Source: Margaritifera margaritifera
Lineage: Eukaryota; Mollusca; Bivalvia; Unionida; Margaritiferidae
DNA length: 64,000 bases
Reading direction: 5' to 3'
Assembly: GCA_029931535.1 (NCBI GenBank)
Contig: JAQPZY010001240.1
Span: forward strand, 610,001 to 674,000
The translations under genes were made by a program, and so were the position numbers. Below, piece by piece: positions 12,366 through 23,809 of this stretch (position 1 is the first letter of the stretch; the number at the start of each line of letters is the position of its first letter). The notes below the pieces were generated by a model. That model did not search any database. It was not told where the DNA came from and saw only the letters and a list, made by a program, of their open reading frames with translations.

Positions 12366-13362
12366 ATGGTAGTATTATTGTTTTTTTTTTTTTTTTTTTT
12401 TTAAAATTCTCTCGATACTTCAGAAGAATGATGACGAATAAAGTCATTTTAGATAAATGTTTAATTCATGTCTATGTCCGCTTCCACTATCATCAAAATA
12501 TCCTAAATCATTTGACTTTTTGTCAGGGGATGCTTTTTGGAGAAAGCATAGGTATCAAATGATGCGTGCATTGGTTTATTATGTACTGCAACATCGTTTG
12601 CGATAGGCATATCGAACCTTGACGTTTGAATTGGCATGATAGATTAATGTAAAAAAGACTGATTCAGTCAGTATCTTTCAACTGCATCCAACCGGTTAGC
12701 AGACAGATGCATGCTGCTTCGGCTAGTCACAAATGCCAAGGGTCGATGTGGACAGAAGTGGGTTAACGACCCTAGGCTAGTGAAGATGAGAAATGTACTT
12801 AATTGCTGAATATATCCACCTCCTGTTTCCTACTCCTCGTCCACCACCTATTCTTCATTTAAAAAGCACAGGATTGTGATGCATTGCTGCATATGTCCTC
12901 TTCCTTTCCTTTTTCTCTATTCTCCCCCACCTCTTCTTCGTTATATGTAGCTCATGAATGTGCTGCATTGCTGCATACGTCCTCCTCCGATGCGTCCCGT
13001 TTTTTTCCCTCCTCCTCACCTTCTTTTTCTTTTTTATTGTCGAAGTAATGTAATTATGCTTATGCACGCAAATGTATTCCCTTTCTCTAAATTGCTTAAA
13101 TGTGATGTTACTGGTTTATTTTAGAGATCCCTATTCCCAGTAGAGCCTTACGCCTAATATAAGCGATCATAATTTTCACATAACAGAGGAATTTGCAGTA
13201 AAACATAATGCATGCCTTCACGTTTTCTTGGTCATTCCCGCCGTCTCTGCGCCCTCCACTCCTCTTCTCGTCTTGGAGATATTCAAAATTTACGAAGGAC
13301 GTTTTCCACAACCACAAACCACCTAAATATATTGAGAATATCTACGTGTTTTTAGTTGATAT
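12366..13362. other. Non-coding spacer between the inverted duplication and the Crypton-like locus
   Basis: A poly-T run lies at 12381-12402. A pyrimidine-rich stretch follows at 12810-13040, where a segment containing cattgctgcata and cctcctcc occurs twice (near 12880 and 12965). No domain, RNA gene or credible exon is visible. Confidence 0.6.
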
Positions 13363-13469
13363 AAGGAAATATTTTTACGAGCGAAGTGGAAGCATTGTAT
13401 TGTCACGAGTCGCAAAGCTACGAGTGACAATACAAAATGTTTCCACTTCACGAGTGAAATATTTCCTTT
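13363..13469. repeat. Imperfect palindrome upstream of the recombinase
   Basis: The left half (aaggaaatattt ... cgaagtggaagcat ... tgtattgtcacgag) pairs with the right half (cgagtgacaatacaa ... atgtttccacttc ... gaaatatttcctt). There are a few mismatches and single-base bulges, and the centre is near 13416. The motif cgagtga appears in the arms, as it does in the palindrome on the other side of the gene. It lies about 210 bp before the candidate start codon. Confidence 0.85.
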
Positions 13470-13528
13470 TATTTTATGCTAAGCAGTGAATTACTGGATT
13501 TTCTAAGTAAAATAATATTGATATTTCA

Positions 13529-13564
13529 CTGTAGTGAAAAAATAACAATATTTTTTCACTACAG
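13529..13564. repeat. Perfect 15-bp stem hairpin
   Basis: The sequence ctgtagtgaaaaaat at 13529-13543 is exactly complementary to attttttcactacag at 13550-13564, with a 6-base loop. It sits between the larger palindrome and the recombinase start. Confidence 0.9.
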
Positions 13565-13680
13565 GAACTACTTTTTTGGGTCAGAACATACTTACCTCCC
13601 TCTCATTTTCTGTCAGTGAACTACTTTATCATTATGTACATGTCATTGTCCTGTCTGTGGCGTCTGCAACCAAAATTAAA

Positions 13681-16012
13681 ATGGAAAAACTGAGTACTGA
13701 TGAAATTGTAGTAGAACTATTACTGTCAGATGTAACAAGTGATGATGAAAATCATCAAGAAATAGATTTTCAAATGATACAGCCAAAACATTTCTTTCAA
13801 TGTGACAGATTTAAGAAAGTGACTTCTGAAGATGTGGATGCCTTCTTGAAAGAACAGGCAAATATCAACACCAAGAAAAAAACTGAAGGCGACTTGAAAT
13901 TGTTCATGGCTTTTCTTCAGAGTGAAGGGGAACAGAGATTTCCAGAGTTTATCCCACCATCAGATCTAAACCAACACATTTCTCATTTCATCTTATCTGT
14001 CAGGAAAAAAGGAGGTGATGAATTTGAACCATAATCATTTTAGAGGTATGATATCATCAATTGATCGCTATCTACGCACAAAGTCGTATGATGTTTCCAT
14101 AATAATTGACATTCAATTTGACAAGAGTATATCTGTTCTAAAAATGAAGCTGAAGGATCTAAAAAAGTCGAGAAAAGGCAACAAACAGAGGGCATCAGAC
14201 CCAATTTCTGACCAGGACCTACAAAAAATGTATGAGGCTAAGACTCTGGATGCTGACGATCCGACTGCTCTTCTACATTCAATGTGGATCATCTGTACCA
14301 TGCACTTTGGAATGCGGACAGGAAAGGAAACACACAACCTGCAGTGGGGTGACATCTCCCTGCAAGTAGATGACAGCAACCAGGAGTATATTGTGTATAA
14401 TACTGAAAGACAGACAAAAACAAGAACCGGAGTGAATGAAAGAAATATAACGTAATGAATGTTCTGGATCCTTGCAAATACTTTAAATAATGTTAAAATA
14501 ATGAAAACATAGAATTACCATGAATAAGTGCATGATGTAAAAGGAATGTCATACATTTCTGGACATTTGCTTAGTGTAGAAAGTAAGCCAGTTTGAAAAG
14601 TTTTACCTGCTGGGAAACAAAAATAACCTTTATTTTCTTCCGTCACTCTGATGTAACAAGAAGTGTCAAAACTCATTGGCAGTGCTGCACATTAAACACT
14701 ATGCTGGTTATTGAGTTCCTGGTATACTTCAAATCAAATAGCAAAGTACCCCAAAAAACTCAAGTTAGCAAGCATAGGTTTCAGTTCATTATCCTTGTAA
14801 AAGCTGAACGAGTTGAAGAAATCTGAAAAGAAAATTATGCATCAACCTTGAATAAATCAAGGTTTTAATTTGTCATTAGGACAAATTATTGTACACGTGT
14901 AAAAGTGAATAAAATCTAATAAAGTCATTCATTCTATTTTTCAGACTAACAAAACCAAGAGCATATGCCATACCTGACATCCCTCAGAAAGACCCGGTAG
15001 GTCTTTACAAACTTTATAGACACAGGCGTCCTGCAGGGATGAATGGCCCTGAGAGTCCCTTTTTTCTCTCAATAAATGTGGTAAACCCCAAACCTGGACA
15101 GGGCTGGTACAAAAAGGCACCAATGGGGATCAACAAGTTATATGGGATCATGAACAAAATGATGACTGATACAGGTCTCTCTCCTACTGACAAGCGTATA
15201 ACTCCTTACAGGTAAATTCTAAAAACTTATTTATCACACGCAAATGTCATTACATTTAAGTAGATGCAATCTCATTGAAGTAATCCTGTTGAATTCAAAA
15301 TATCATAGATAACCTTTCCTAATCTGAAATTCTCATCTGAACCTTAGCATAATATGAAGTAAGACAGTTGTAACAAGTTAAAAAATACAGTAATAATGCA
15401 GTTTACCTGTATCATAGCAAGTACTTTGGTAAAACTGTGTAAGTAAGTAAAGAAAAATGTAAAACTACTGTAAGCCATGAACACCTGCATGTAAATACCA
15501 CTTACATATATGTAAATATACTGTTTACAATTTACACTTTCTATTTATAGTGTTCGGAAACACCTCATCCAGAAGCTCAATGATGAAGGAATTCCAGCGA
15601 ATCAAATAGTTAAATTATCAGGACACAAAAACATCAACTCATTAAATAACTACAGTAACTTAAACCCCGACCAAAGTAGAAATATTTCAAACATTTTGTC
15701 TAACGTACCTGCATTATCATATGTCCTCCAGCCTGCCATTCGTGAAACAGACCCACCACTGGCACCAGCGGCGGCAGCTCCTCTACAAAAGAATGGGAAT
15801 CAATTCCTAGACATGAATTATCTGGGTTTTTTTTTACAAATGCAATTATTCACGGCGACGTTCATATACATCTTCAGCAAAGAATCGAAACTCAGTCGCT
15901 TTCACAGACTCCCCAATACGTCAGTGGTACACATGCGAAGAGCAGCGGGAGTGTGTCTTCACCGCCGAGGAAATGGAGACGTATTATTTCAAGTGACACC
16001 GACAGTGAATAA
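13681..16012 (+). pseudogene. Crypton-like (KIAA1958/DUF3504-type) tyrosine recombinase, three exons, broken
   Basis: The product resembles the tyrosine-recombinase-like proteins of Crypton DNA transposons and their KIAA1958/QRICH1/ZMYM relatives. Exon 1 (13681-14451) has an acidic N-terminus, an N-terminal SAM-like region and the box-I arginine in FGMRTGKE (codon 14315-14317). Exon 2 (14945-15211) follows a clean tttttcag acceptor and ends at a GTAAAT donor. Exon 3 (15551-16012) carries SVRKHLIQKLNDEG, SGHKN and the nucleophile tyrosine in NNY (15651-15653). The phases join correctly at both introns. Box II normally starts His-x-x-Arg; here the histidine position is tyrosine (codon 15207-15209). 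The frame breaks at 14032-14041 (stop plus a one-base shift) and in the T run 15827-15835. After the second break another frame gives a family-like basic and acidic end, PPRKWRRIISSDTDSE. The stop overlaps an AATAAA signal at 16008-16013. Low-level sequencing error in the T run is possible. Confidence 0.8.
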
Positions 16013-16435
16013 AATACACTTGAAATGTCCACTAGATCCTGTATATATGTTTTAAAGTTTCTCACATGATCCTGTATTCTTGTTATTTTAGCCAAATTCA
16101 GCTTCATTCACTCACCGTTACACCCGATTTTCACGTCGGTTTAACTTTTTTTATATTTTCTTGCGCGCTAATAAAAAACAATTATACATTGATGAATTAC
16201 TTGTGGTCGTTTTCTTATTAATAATCCCTGTCTGTTATCCTTGAAACTTGTATTTTGTTATTCTGGAAATATCAGTTAATTTTTATCAATCAGAAGTGGA
16301 ACTAATTTTGTGCGCAGGTACACATAGCACAGCAGAACATGTACGGTAAACAGCTGACATTACCGTAAGAAATCTGCTAATTAACTGTGTCACAAACTTT
16401 AGGTAGCCAACGTATGTGAGCATAAAATAAAAAGA

Positions 16436-16550
16436 ATATTTGCTTGAAACGAGTGAATAACGGATATATTTCACCTCGTGGGTGAAAAACTCTACTATTT
16501 TCACCCACTCAATGAAATATATCCGTTATTCACTCGTTTCAAGCAAATAT
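16436..16550. repeat. Long palindrome downstream of the recombinase
   Basis: A 38-base left arm (16436-16473) is exactly complementary to 16513-16550. The remaining inner bases pair partly, including gggtgaaaa with ttttcaccc. The arm contains cgagtgaataacgg, sharing cgagtga with the upstream palindrome. It lies about 420 bp after the recombinase stop. Confidence 0.95.
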
Positions 16551-18457
16551 CCTCTATATATCTACTCAAAAAATGTAGATTTTATTTTTATTATATACTT
16601 TTCAGTCAAAAACCTTCGATTTACATGGATTTGTTTCTCCATTCTGTGTCAATGAGATTAACGGATGCATTACTACATCGATAATAAGAAGTTCAGAAAT
16701 TTTACTACAATTTTAGCACAGCGACTCTTTGCAAATTTAGATTGTACATATAATGTTTCAATTTGTGTATTTTGTCAAATTAATGACTGTTTTCATACGA
16801 AAATGAAGAGATTTTTATTGTTTTAATACATTTCTTGCGCGGATTGATACAGGCAGCATTGCTGGGGGTGACGGGTAGCTGTAGAAACATGATAAAACGG
16901 TCCAACAGATTTCAGAGCGTAACACCATTAAACAACATATTTTAAAGATTGTGAGTTTACTTGCTAGGATTTTTGTTCAATTTTTGTTTACTTCTGCATT
17001 CAGACGTGAATTTCTATGTGTCGGCTAGCTTGCAGTCTATTTCGGTAACAGACGCTGCAACAAAATGTCGATTGTCACTTAATTTCGGTTTGCAATCGAT
17101 ACTAATCAATGCCTGATTTCTCTGTTGTTTTCGGAATGATTATGATTGTGATGAAAATCGCTACTTCAACAAATTTAATACAAGATGTAATCAAGAGTTT
17201 TTCTTTAAAATGTGTACCGTTTGTCGTTGAGTGTAACAGGTATACGATAATATATGGGTGACACAGAATATCGAATAGCAACAGATCGTGTAAGTTAAAT
17301 CACTGAAATTTGCACGATTCATGTGGAAAACTAATTATAAAAAGTTAATACTTCAAGCCTTCTTTTGTTGTTGGGGGTTCATTTTTAAGCATTCTTGATG
17401 GCTCATTCTCATTGATTACATGAATGTATACAAGATTGTCAACTGTCTTGACACATTTTAAGATCTATTCATCCTCGTGGGGGATAGAAAGAGATGAAGG
17501 GAGGGAGAGAGAGAAGGAAAAGAAGAAAAAAATGAAAAAGGCCTAAATATGGAAACACGGGTCTGAATGACAGATATACTTCCTAACTGGAAAAAGAAAG
17601 TAGTTCCAAAAGTGATATCGCCACTGTGGCGATAAAAGTGGTATCGCCACTGTAGCAATATAATTTTTATTCCACTGATATATTTCAATATCTCATTACG
17701 AAATATATAATAAAACCCTGTATTTGAAGTTTCTTATGCAACGTCGTTGAAATCTTTCCCTAAAGAACACACGCACGCACTGTAACATTCACACTAGAAC
17801 AGAAGGGCAGGATCACATTGCTCCCACGACAAGAAGTTATGGCTGAGGTTAATCTGGATAGTTTAACATAAACTATTTTTCTTTGATTTTTTTTAAATTT
17901 TTTATATTTTTATTATATTTTGAACGGCAGTCTCTCGTTTCTATTCGTAAATAACGAATGTCCGAAGAGTATTTGTCATCGCGCAACCTCCAATCAGCCG
18001 TACTTATTATTATTTTAAAGAAATTCAGTACAGATTAATCCCACTACTAAAATGGACAAAATCATGCAATCTATTGTTTTTCTTTCTTTTCAAAATGTAA
18101 AATGTGGAGATTTCTGTTTAAACTTATTTTTTTAAATTTTCCATACCGTTGTTATTATAAATTCCAATTGGAGCATCAATTACGAATAAATGCGTTCAAA
18201 AGTGAGGCTCTCACAAAAGTTGACGCAGGTATTACCTGAACCTGCTATGCAGATGGAAGAGAGGTATCACTAGAACAAAGAACTCACTAACGTAGAGATT
18301 CTAATGAAGGAAATTTGCGATACGATCTTAAATAAACAGTAATCCTGTGGAAATTTATGAACTTGAGACGACTAATGATACAGTCGATAGATATAGAGAA
18401 AAGAAAAGAAAACTGATGGCAATTATTGGAAAGAATTACTAAAATAGTGTGCATTAA
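16551..18457. other. Non-coding AT-rich spacer
   Basis: A purine-rich patch lies at 17490-17545. A 19-base near-palindrome built on tatcgccac lies at 17613-17631, followed by a second tatcgccac at 17642-17650. No gene is recognised. Confidence 0.55.
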
Positions 18458-19196
18458 AAACTGATCAGCATGATCTCAGTGTATGTGCATTGATAAGCAT
18501 GATCTCGGCGTATGTGCATTGATAAGCATGATCTCGGTGAATGTTCATTGATAAGCATGATCTCAGTGTATGTGGATTAAAAACCGATAAGCATGATCTC
18601 GGTGTATGTGCATTAAAAACTGATAAGCATGATCTCAGTGTATGTGCATTAAAAACTGATAAACATGATCTCAGTGTATGTGCATTAAAAGCTGATAAGC
18701 ATGATCTCAGTGTATGTGCATTAAAAACTGATAAATATGATCTCAGCGTATGTGCATTAAAAACTGATAAGCATGATCTCGCTGTATGTGCATTAAAAAC
18801 TTATCAGCATGATCTCAGTGTATGTGCATTAAAGAGTAATAAGCATGATCTCGGTGTATGTGGATTGATAAGCATGATCTCAGTGTATGTGCATTGATAA
18901 GCATGATCTCAGTGTATGTGCATTGATAAGCATGATCTCAGTGTATGTGCATTGATAAGCATGATCTCAGTGTATGTGCATTGATAAGCATGATCTCGGT
19001 GTATGTGCATTGATAAGCAAGATCTCAGTGTATGTGCATTGATAAGCATGATCTCAGTGTATGTGCATTGATAAGCAGGATCTCGGTGTATGTGCATTGA
19101 TAAGCATGATCTCAGTGTATGTGCATTAAAAACTGATAAGCATCATCTCAGTGAATGTGCATTAAAAACTGATAAGCATGATCTCGGTGTATTTTC
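18458..19196. repeat. Minisatellite of two interleaved unit lengths (29 and 36 bp)
   Basis: Units share ataagcatgatctcagtgta and tgtgcatt. One class has the spacer aaaaact between gcatt and gataag, giving about 36 bp; the other lacks it, giving about 29 bp. The 36-bp class dominates 18570-18850 and returns at 19110-19190. The 29-bp class dominates the start and 18850-19110. Because 36 is a multiple of three, the first block stays open as a 12-residue repeat; this is not good evidence for a protein. Confidence 0.92.
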
Positions 19197-20125
19197 TAAT
19201 TTTTATTTTACACGAACCACATTGAGAAGAAAAAAATACATTATATTCCAACAATGAGTCAAAATTATTGATAATAACTCTTCGAGAAAAAAAAAAGTTC
19301 TTGAAATGATATATGGGTGACCCCATATGCCCCTGGTGAGTCCTTGAATGATGTATTTAAATCCATTTATCAACGTTTGAAGGATTTATGATGATTTGAT
19401 TGCTCGTAATATACCTGGATAAAATATTCAAATGAGTATTAGGGCCAACCATCGAAGCTTTTTATTATATTTCCCGGTTTTTCGCAGTATAATCGGTAGA
19501 TCCCAAAATTGCTGCGTCTTTTTATTTAGAAATTAAAAAGATGAAAACAATAGCCCTTTTTCCTGTTTCTGATCACATTTTGTGAGCTTATACTGCACAA
19601 AGTCCGTCATTTTCACTAGAAATGACCGTGTAATCAATACACTCCACATTAGTGACTGTTCCGTCTAGAATGACATCACACATAACAGCAAACTGAACCT
19701 TAGTCCAGGGAGGTGATGTAGTCGATAATTGTTGTCAATCTAACTATTCAATATTTTTAGCAGTAAATTTCTGGATTTCGGTTGGTGTAAATTTTACTGG
19801 AGAAACGGATTTTTAAATGCTATAGAAAAAGCATGAAGATTTTCCAGTTGGAAGATTTTCTTCATGATTGAGATTTAAAATAAAAAAGAGATAAGGAAAG
19901 AAAATGAGATAAAAACAAAAGAGAGAAGCTTATATTATAAATAATTCGAATCTCGAGCATGTCTGTGGATGTCCTAGATTTAAATGAATTCTTGAAATTT
20001 TCTCTAATTAAAATTGAAAAGTGGGCCGATCATAGTTCATAACGTAATCATTTCGTTTTTCGTCGCAGAGTGTTCTAATCCATTTTAAGTGGGGGTTATC
20101 TAAGAGGTAGTTGTCCATCCCTATT

Positions 20126-20201
<76 letters not shown>

Positions 20202-21930
20202 CGTCATTTTATCACAGGTTTTATAGATTCATCCAACTATGAAACCATTTTTGGTTTCTAGAGCATAGTGCTAAATCATTCATAGCGTAATAAAAAATGT
20301 TTTTTTAAAATAAAAAACACATGCATAGCTATTTTCAGGCAAAGAGCCTTCCATACGGCGAGACAAAAGGTTCTGTTTGATCTAAAATCGCAAATCATTT
20401 TGCTACAAAGGCGAATTTTCATAAATGCTTCTTTGAAGTGGTGGTATCCGCGTCTTATGACTGACGAATTCAACCACACAGGAAACTGGTACGGGTGTGG
20501 TTGGTTGAGATTGTCTAAAGCTTTAAGGATTTGTATGCATAGGTTTTTGGTAGCTGGACAGGGCCACGAAATAGGACTTCCGAGAGACATTTGCAACGTC
20601 GAAACTACTTAAATGAAAGCAAATAGTGTCCAGTTTAGAGAACGATCTGGTCGACTTAATTTAACGTGGGCGGAGATATTTACAATGGTAATATAAGCAA
20701 CCTATAATCTCCGAAATGCATATGAAATCTCTGAAATGAATATGATTTATTACTATAATGAATATGTTGGGAGATTTAATGGCAGAAATGATGGAATGTT
20801 AGAAGTGAACCAGTATGTTAGGTGAAAAATAGTCGAGTAATAGATGAGCTCAATCAAGAACAGAAAAGTTATTTGAGATTCAAGCTGGCTGTTGCTTAAA
20901 AAGAACAGAAGGATTATTTGATATTCAAGTTGGCTGTTGCCTTAAAAGAAGATCCATATAAGAAATTTTGCCAAAATGTTGAGATCTTGAATTGCATCAA
21001 ACTGTCACGTAGAGTGTCGCAGCTGATAAAATAGAGAAGGCATTTTACTACACGAATTTTATTTCGTGTGTGCATGTGTGTGTGTGTTTCTCTCTGTGCT
21101 AACTTCCATATTTTCCTGTTTGTACTCTGCTGAATTGCAACATTCTAGAAGTAGTAAGTCCAAAGTCTGGCACAAAATCTGAACTCGAATTTGCTGAGTT
21201 GTTTTGGGAAGAATATTTGAGAAAGCCTTATATTTTCTAAATTTTCTATCAGTTTTACACAGCTATTTAAGAGATCCGAATACGAGCTTTCATATAGCTG
21301 TAAAAAGCACAAGAACTAAAAAAAATAGCCTTCAAAAAAGGCAAGGGCTTTAACAGATGCCTCTTTTGACCATATTTAGAACATTCAGAGTGGTCATCTA
21401 TTGTAATATCCATTCTACAAATAATTTTTTTTAATAGTTTAATATTTTAAACGTAATGAAGTCAAACTTATATCGTCATAAAACTGTGTAAGACAGTCAA
21501 ATCCTAAAGTATTATCGTTATTAATTATTACTCTATTTCGGTTTTCTTTCTTGTCCCCATTGCGTTTTAAAGTGGCAATTGTCTGCTCAATGTTGTTCAG
21601 TTTCTAGTTTATTAAAGATTCCTGCAAAATTGTATAACATGTCGAAGTTAAAAAGTGAATGTTTTCTTTTTCTAGTTTTTTTTTAAATATATTTTTTGCA
21701 ATCTAGATTGTAATTTAGAGAGTAACGTGTCTGCAAGTTCTATTTTTTATAGTTCTATTAGTGTCTCTTCGACTGGAAACGTTGGAAATTTCTGGAAATC
21801 TATCTTCCAATACTTATACAGCAGTTCTTCTTGTAAGGAATTCGTTTCTCATAACAACATTGGCTTATAAAGTTGACTCCATGTCTCTTTATATTAAATT
21901 ATTATGCACGTATTAAAGAATTTGTTTTCA
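19197..21930. other. Non-coding AT-rich DNA
   Basis: Apart from the TA tract at 20129-20199 and a short GT run near 21075, I see no repeat structure, splice-bounded exon or recognisable protein on either strand. Confidence 0.5.
20129..20199. repeat. (TA)n microsatellite
   Basis: An uninterrupted TA run of about 70 bases. Confidence 0.97.
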
Positions 21931-22336
21931 TCACCATATCATTAGGTAACAAAAATATACAATTACCATCATATCATTAGGTAACAATAATATACAATTA
22001 CCACCATATCATTAGGTAACAACAATATACAATTACCACCATATCATTAGGTAAAAAAAATATACAATTACCACCATATCATTAGGTAACAAAAATATAC
22101 AATTACCACCATATCATTAGGTAACAACAATATACAATTATCACCAATAACATAGTTTTCATCACCATATCATTATGTAAAAAAAATATACAATTACCAC
22201 CATATCATTATGTAACAAAAATATACAATTACCACCATATCATTAGGTAACAACAATATACAATTATCACCAATAACATAGTTTTCATCACCATATCATG
22301 AGGTAACAAAAATATACAATTAGCACCAGTAGCATA
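21931..22336. repeat. 35-37 bp minisatellite with partial higher-order structure
   Basis: Units contain caccatatcattaggtaac and aatatacaatta, about ten in all. A linker with caccaataacatagttttca occurs twice (near 22143 and 22268) at corresponding places. The array was therefore also copied as multi-unit blocks, not only unit by unit. Confidence 0.9.
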
Positions 22337-23372
22337 GTTTAGTTTAATTTTTTATTCTGAAATATATTGCTGAAATCTTATTGTATTGTTTTCATTTGAG
22401 TCATATCTTTGCTTATCTAAAAATGAATTTTTCAAAAAAAACATTTTGACATTGGCTTGAACAGTGGAAACACAATGCGCATTTTTTTCGCATGTGATCA
22501 CCTAAAATACATATGGCATAAGATCTGATACTGTGATTTAATCTAGACATTCCTTTTGCTATCAAACCATTACTATCTTGTAAAAAAAATATGCTCATCC
22601 TATTTTTTCATCGCATGTCAACAATTTATTTAGTTCTTCATCAGGCATTTTTCTCCAATATTAAACTATTCCAGCTCCATAATTATAATGTCGTTTGTAT
22701 GCACTTACCAGAACAGGTGGTGTAGGATCTCCAAAACCCTGATGTACAGCATTATATTCTTTGAGACCATTATCAATAAGATATTTTTAAAAATCCATTT
22801 AATATATGATGAAGAACAATATAATAATTATTACATATTACGTGAAATTGTTTTAAATCTATATTATTATTGTTAGGATTTAAAGCTTGTTCATCAGGTA
22901 ATCATACTGAGTATTTAGAAAACTGTTTTCACATCTGAAAGTTAACATGAAACCTAACTGATTCCGCCAATTTGAAAGTATATTCATGAAAAATGCTTAA
23001 ACTCTTGTATGTAAAAAAATGTATTTTCTGTTGAGCGTATTATTTTCTTTTTAAATCTTTTTGTAATGTCTTTATTAACTGGATCGTTAAGCCTGATTTG
23101 CAGGATACAGATAAGGTGCGCTGTTGGTCATTTTGTTATAAATATCTGAAGTCCATTATTTATTAGTCACATATTTTCAAGCCCCTGCTAAATCGTAAAC
23201 TTTTAATATTGTATTTTTTAATAAAGTCGTACGGGATATTTCAAGAATTTTAAGTGTCTTATCATTCTGGGTCCTTGATATTTTGAGGATTGCAATAGCA
23301 TAGGGTACGTTGCATACAAAAATATTATTTTGGTTGGCCGTGACATTTTGGAAAAAGGTTTGTGCAATAGCA
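22337..23372. other. Non-coding AT-rich DNA
   Basis: No domain or exon is recognised. Open frames are short and of the composition expected by chance in AT-rich DNA. Confidence 0.5.
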
Positions 23373-23567
23373 CAGGTCTGGCCCGACCATAAAGACGAAC
23401 AGGGCGCGTCCATAGGGCGCCTGGCCTAAAATGGGCACCAAATTAGACGGTAAGGGGCGCCAAATCAGACAGAAGTGACTTTTTTAATGTATGTGTGTGT
23501 GTGGTGGTGGTGGGGTCTCCAAAATCATAGTTCGACTAGCGCTCCAAAAACCCTTGGGCCGGCCCTG
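23373..23567. mobile_element. hAT-like MITE candidate
   Basis: The block starts CAGGTCTGGCCC and ends GGGCCGGCCCTG, so its ends form imperfect terminal inverted repeats of the CAGGG type seen in non-autonomous hAT elements. A clear 8-bp target duplication is not visible. It sits just beyond the broken end of the Polinton polymerase. Confidence 0.5.
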
Positions 23568-23809
23568 CATAGTAGATGTTTTTTTATACAAAATGTATTT
23601 AGAGGGTGCAGTTCCAGGTTGTTGGCCTGGAAGCCTTGTAATTTTTCTTTTTTTTTTTGGGGGGGGGGGGAGAGGTGCGCGCGTGTGTGTGTGTGCGAGG
23701 TTTCGGTAATGGACCACATAGTGCTCCTTTTTCGTAGGCTGGAGACTCGATTGGCGCTTTCAGCGAACTCCCTCCTCCTCACCACCACCACACCAAGTTT
23801 GCTCACTGA

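Noticed and set aside
18541..18897. A 118-codon open frame with a 12-residue repeat
   Set aside because: It is produced by the 36-bp minisatellite; the frame closes where the 29-bp units begin.
21931..22336. CRISPR-like repeat and spacer pattern
   Set aside because: The supposed spacers are themselves near-identical, so this is a minisatellite.
23491..23709. Open frames over the G-rich and GT-rich stretch near 23.5 kb
   Set aside because: They span a MITE-like block, homopolymer G and a GT run, and no frame resembles a protein family.
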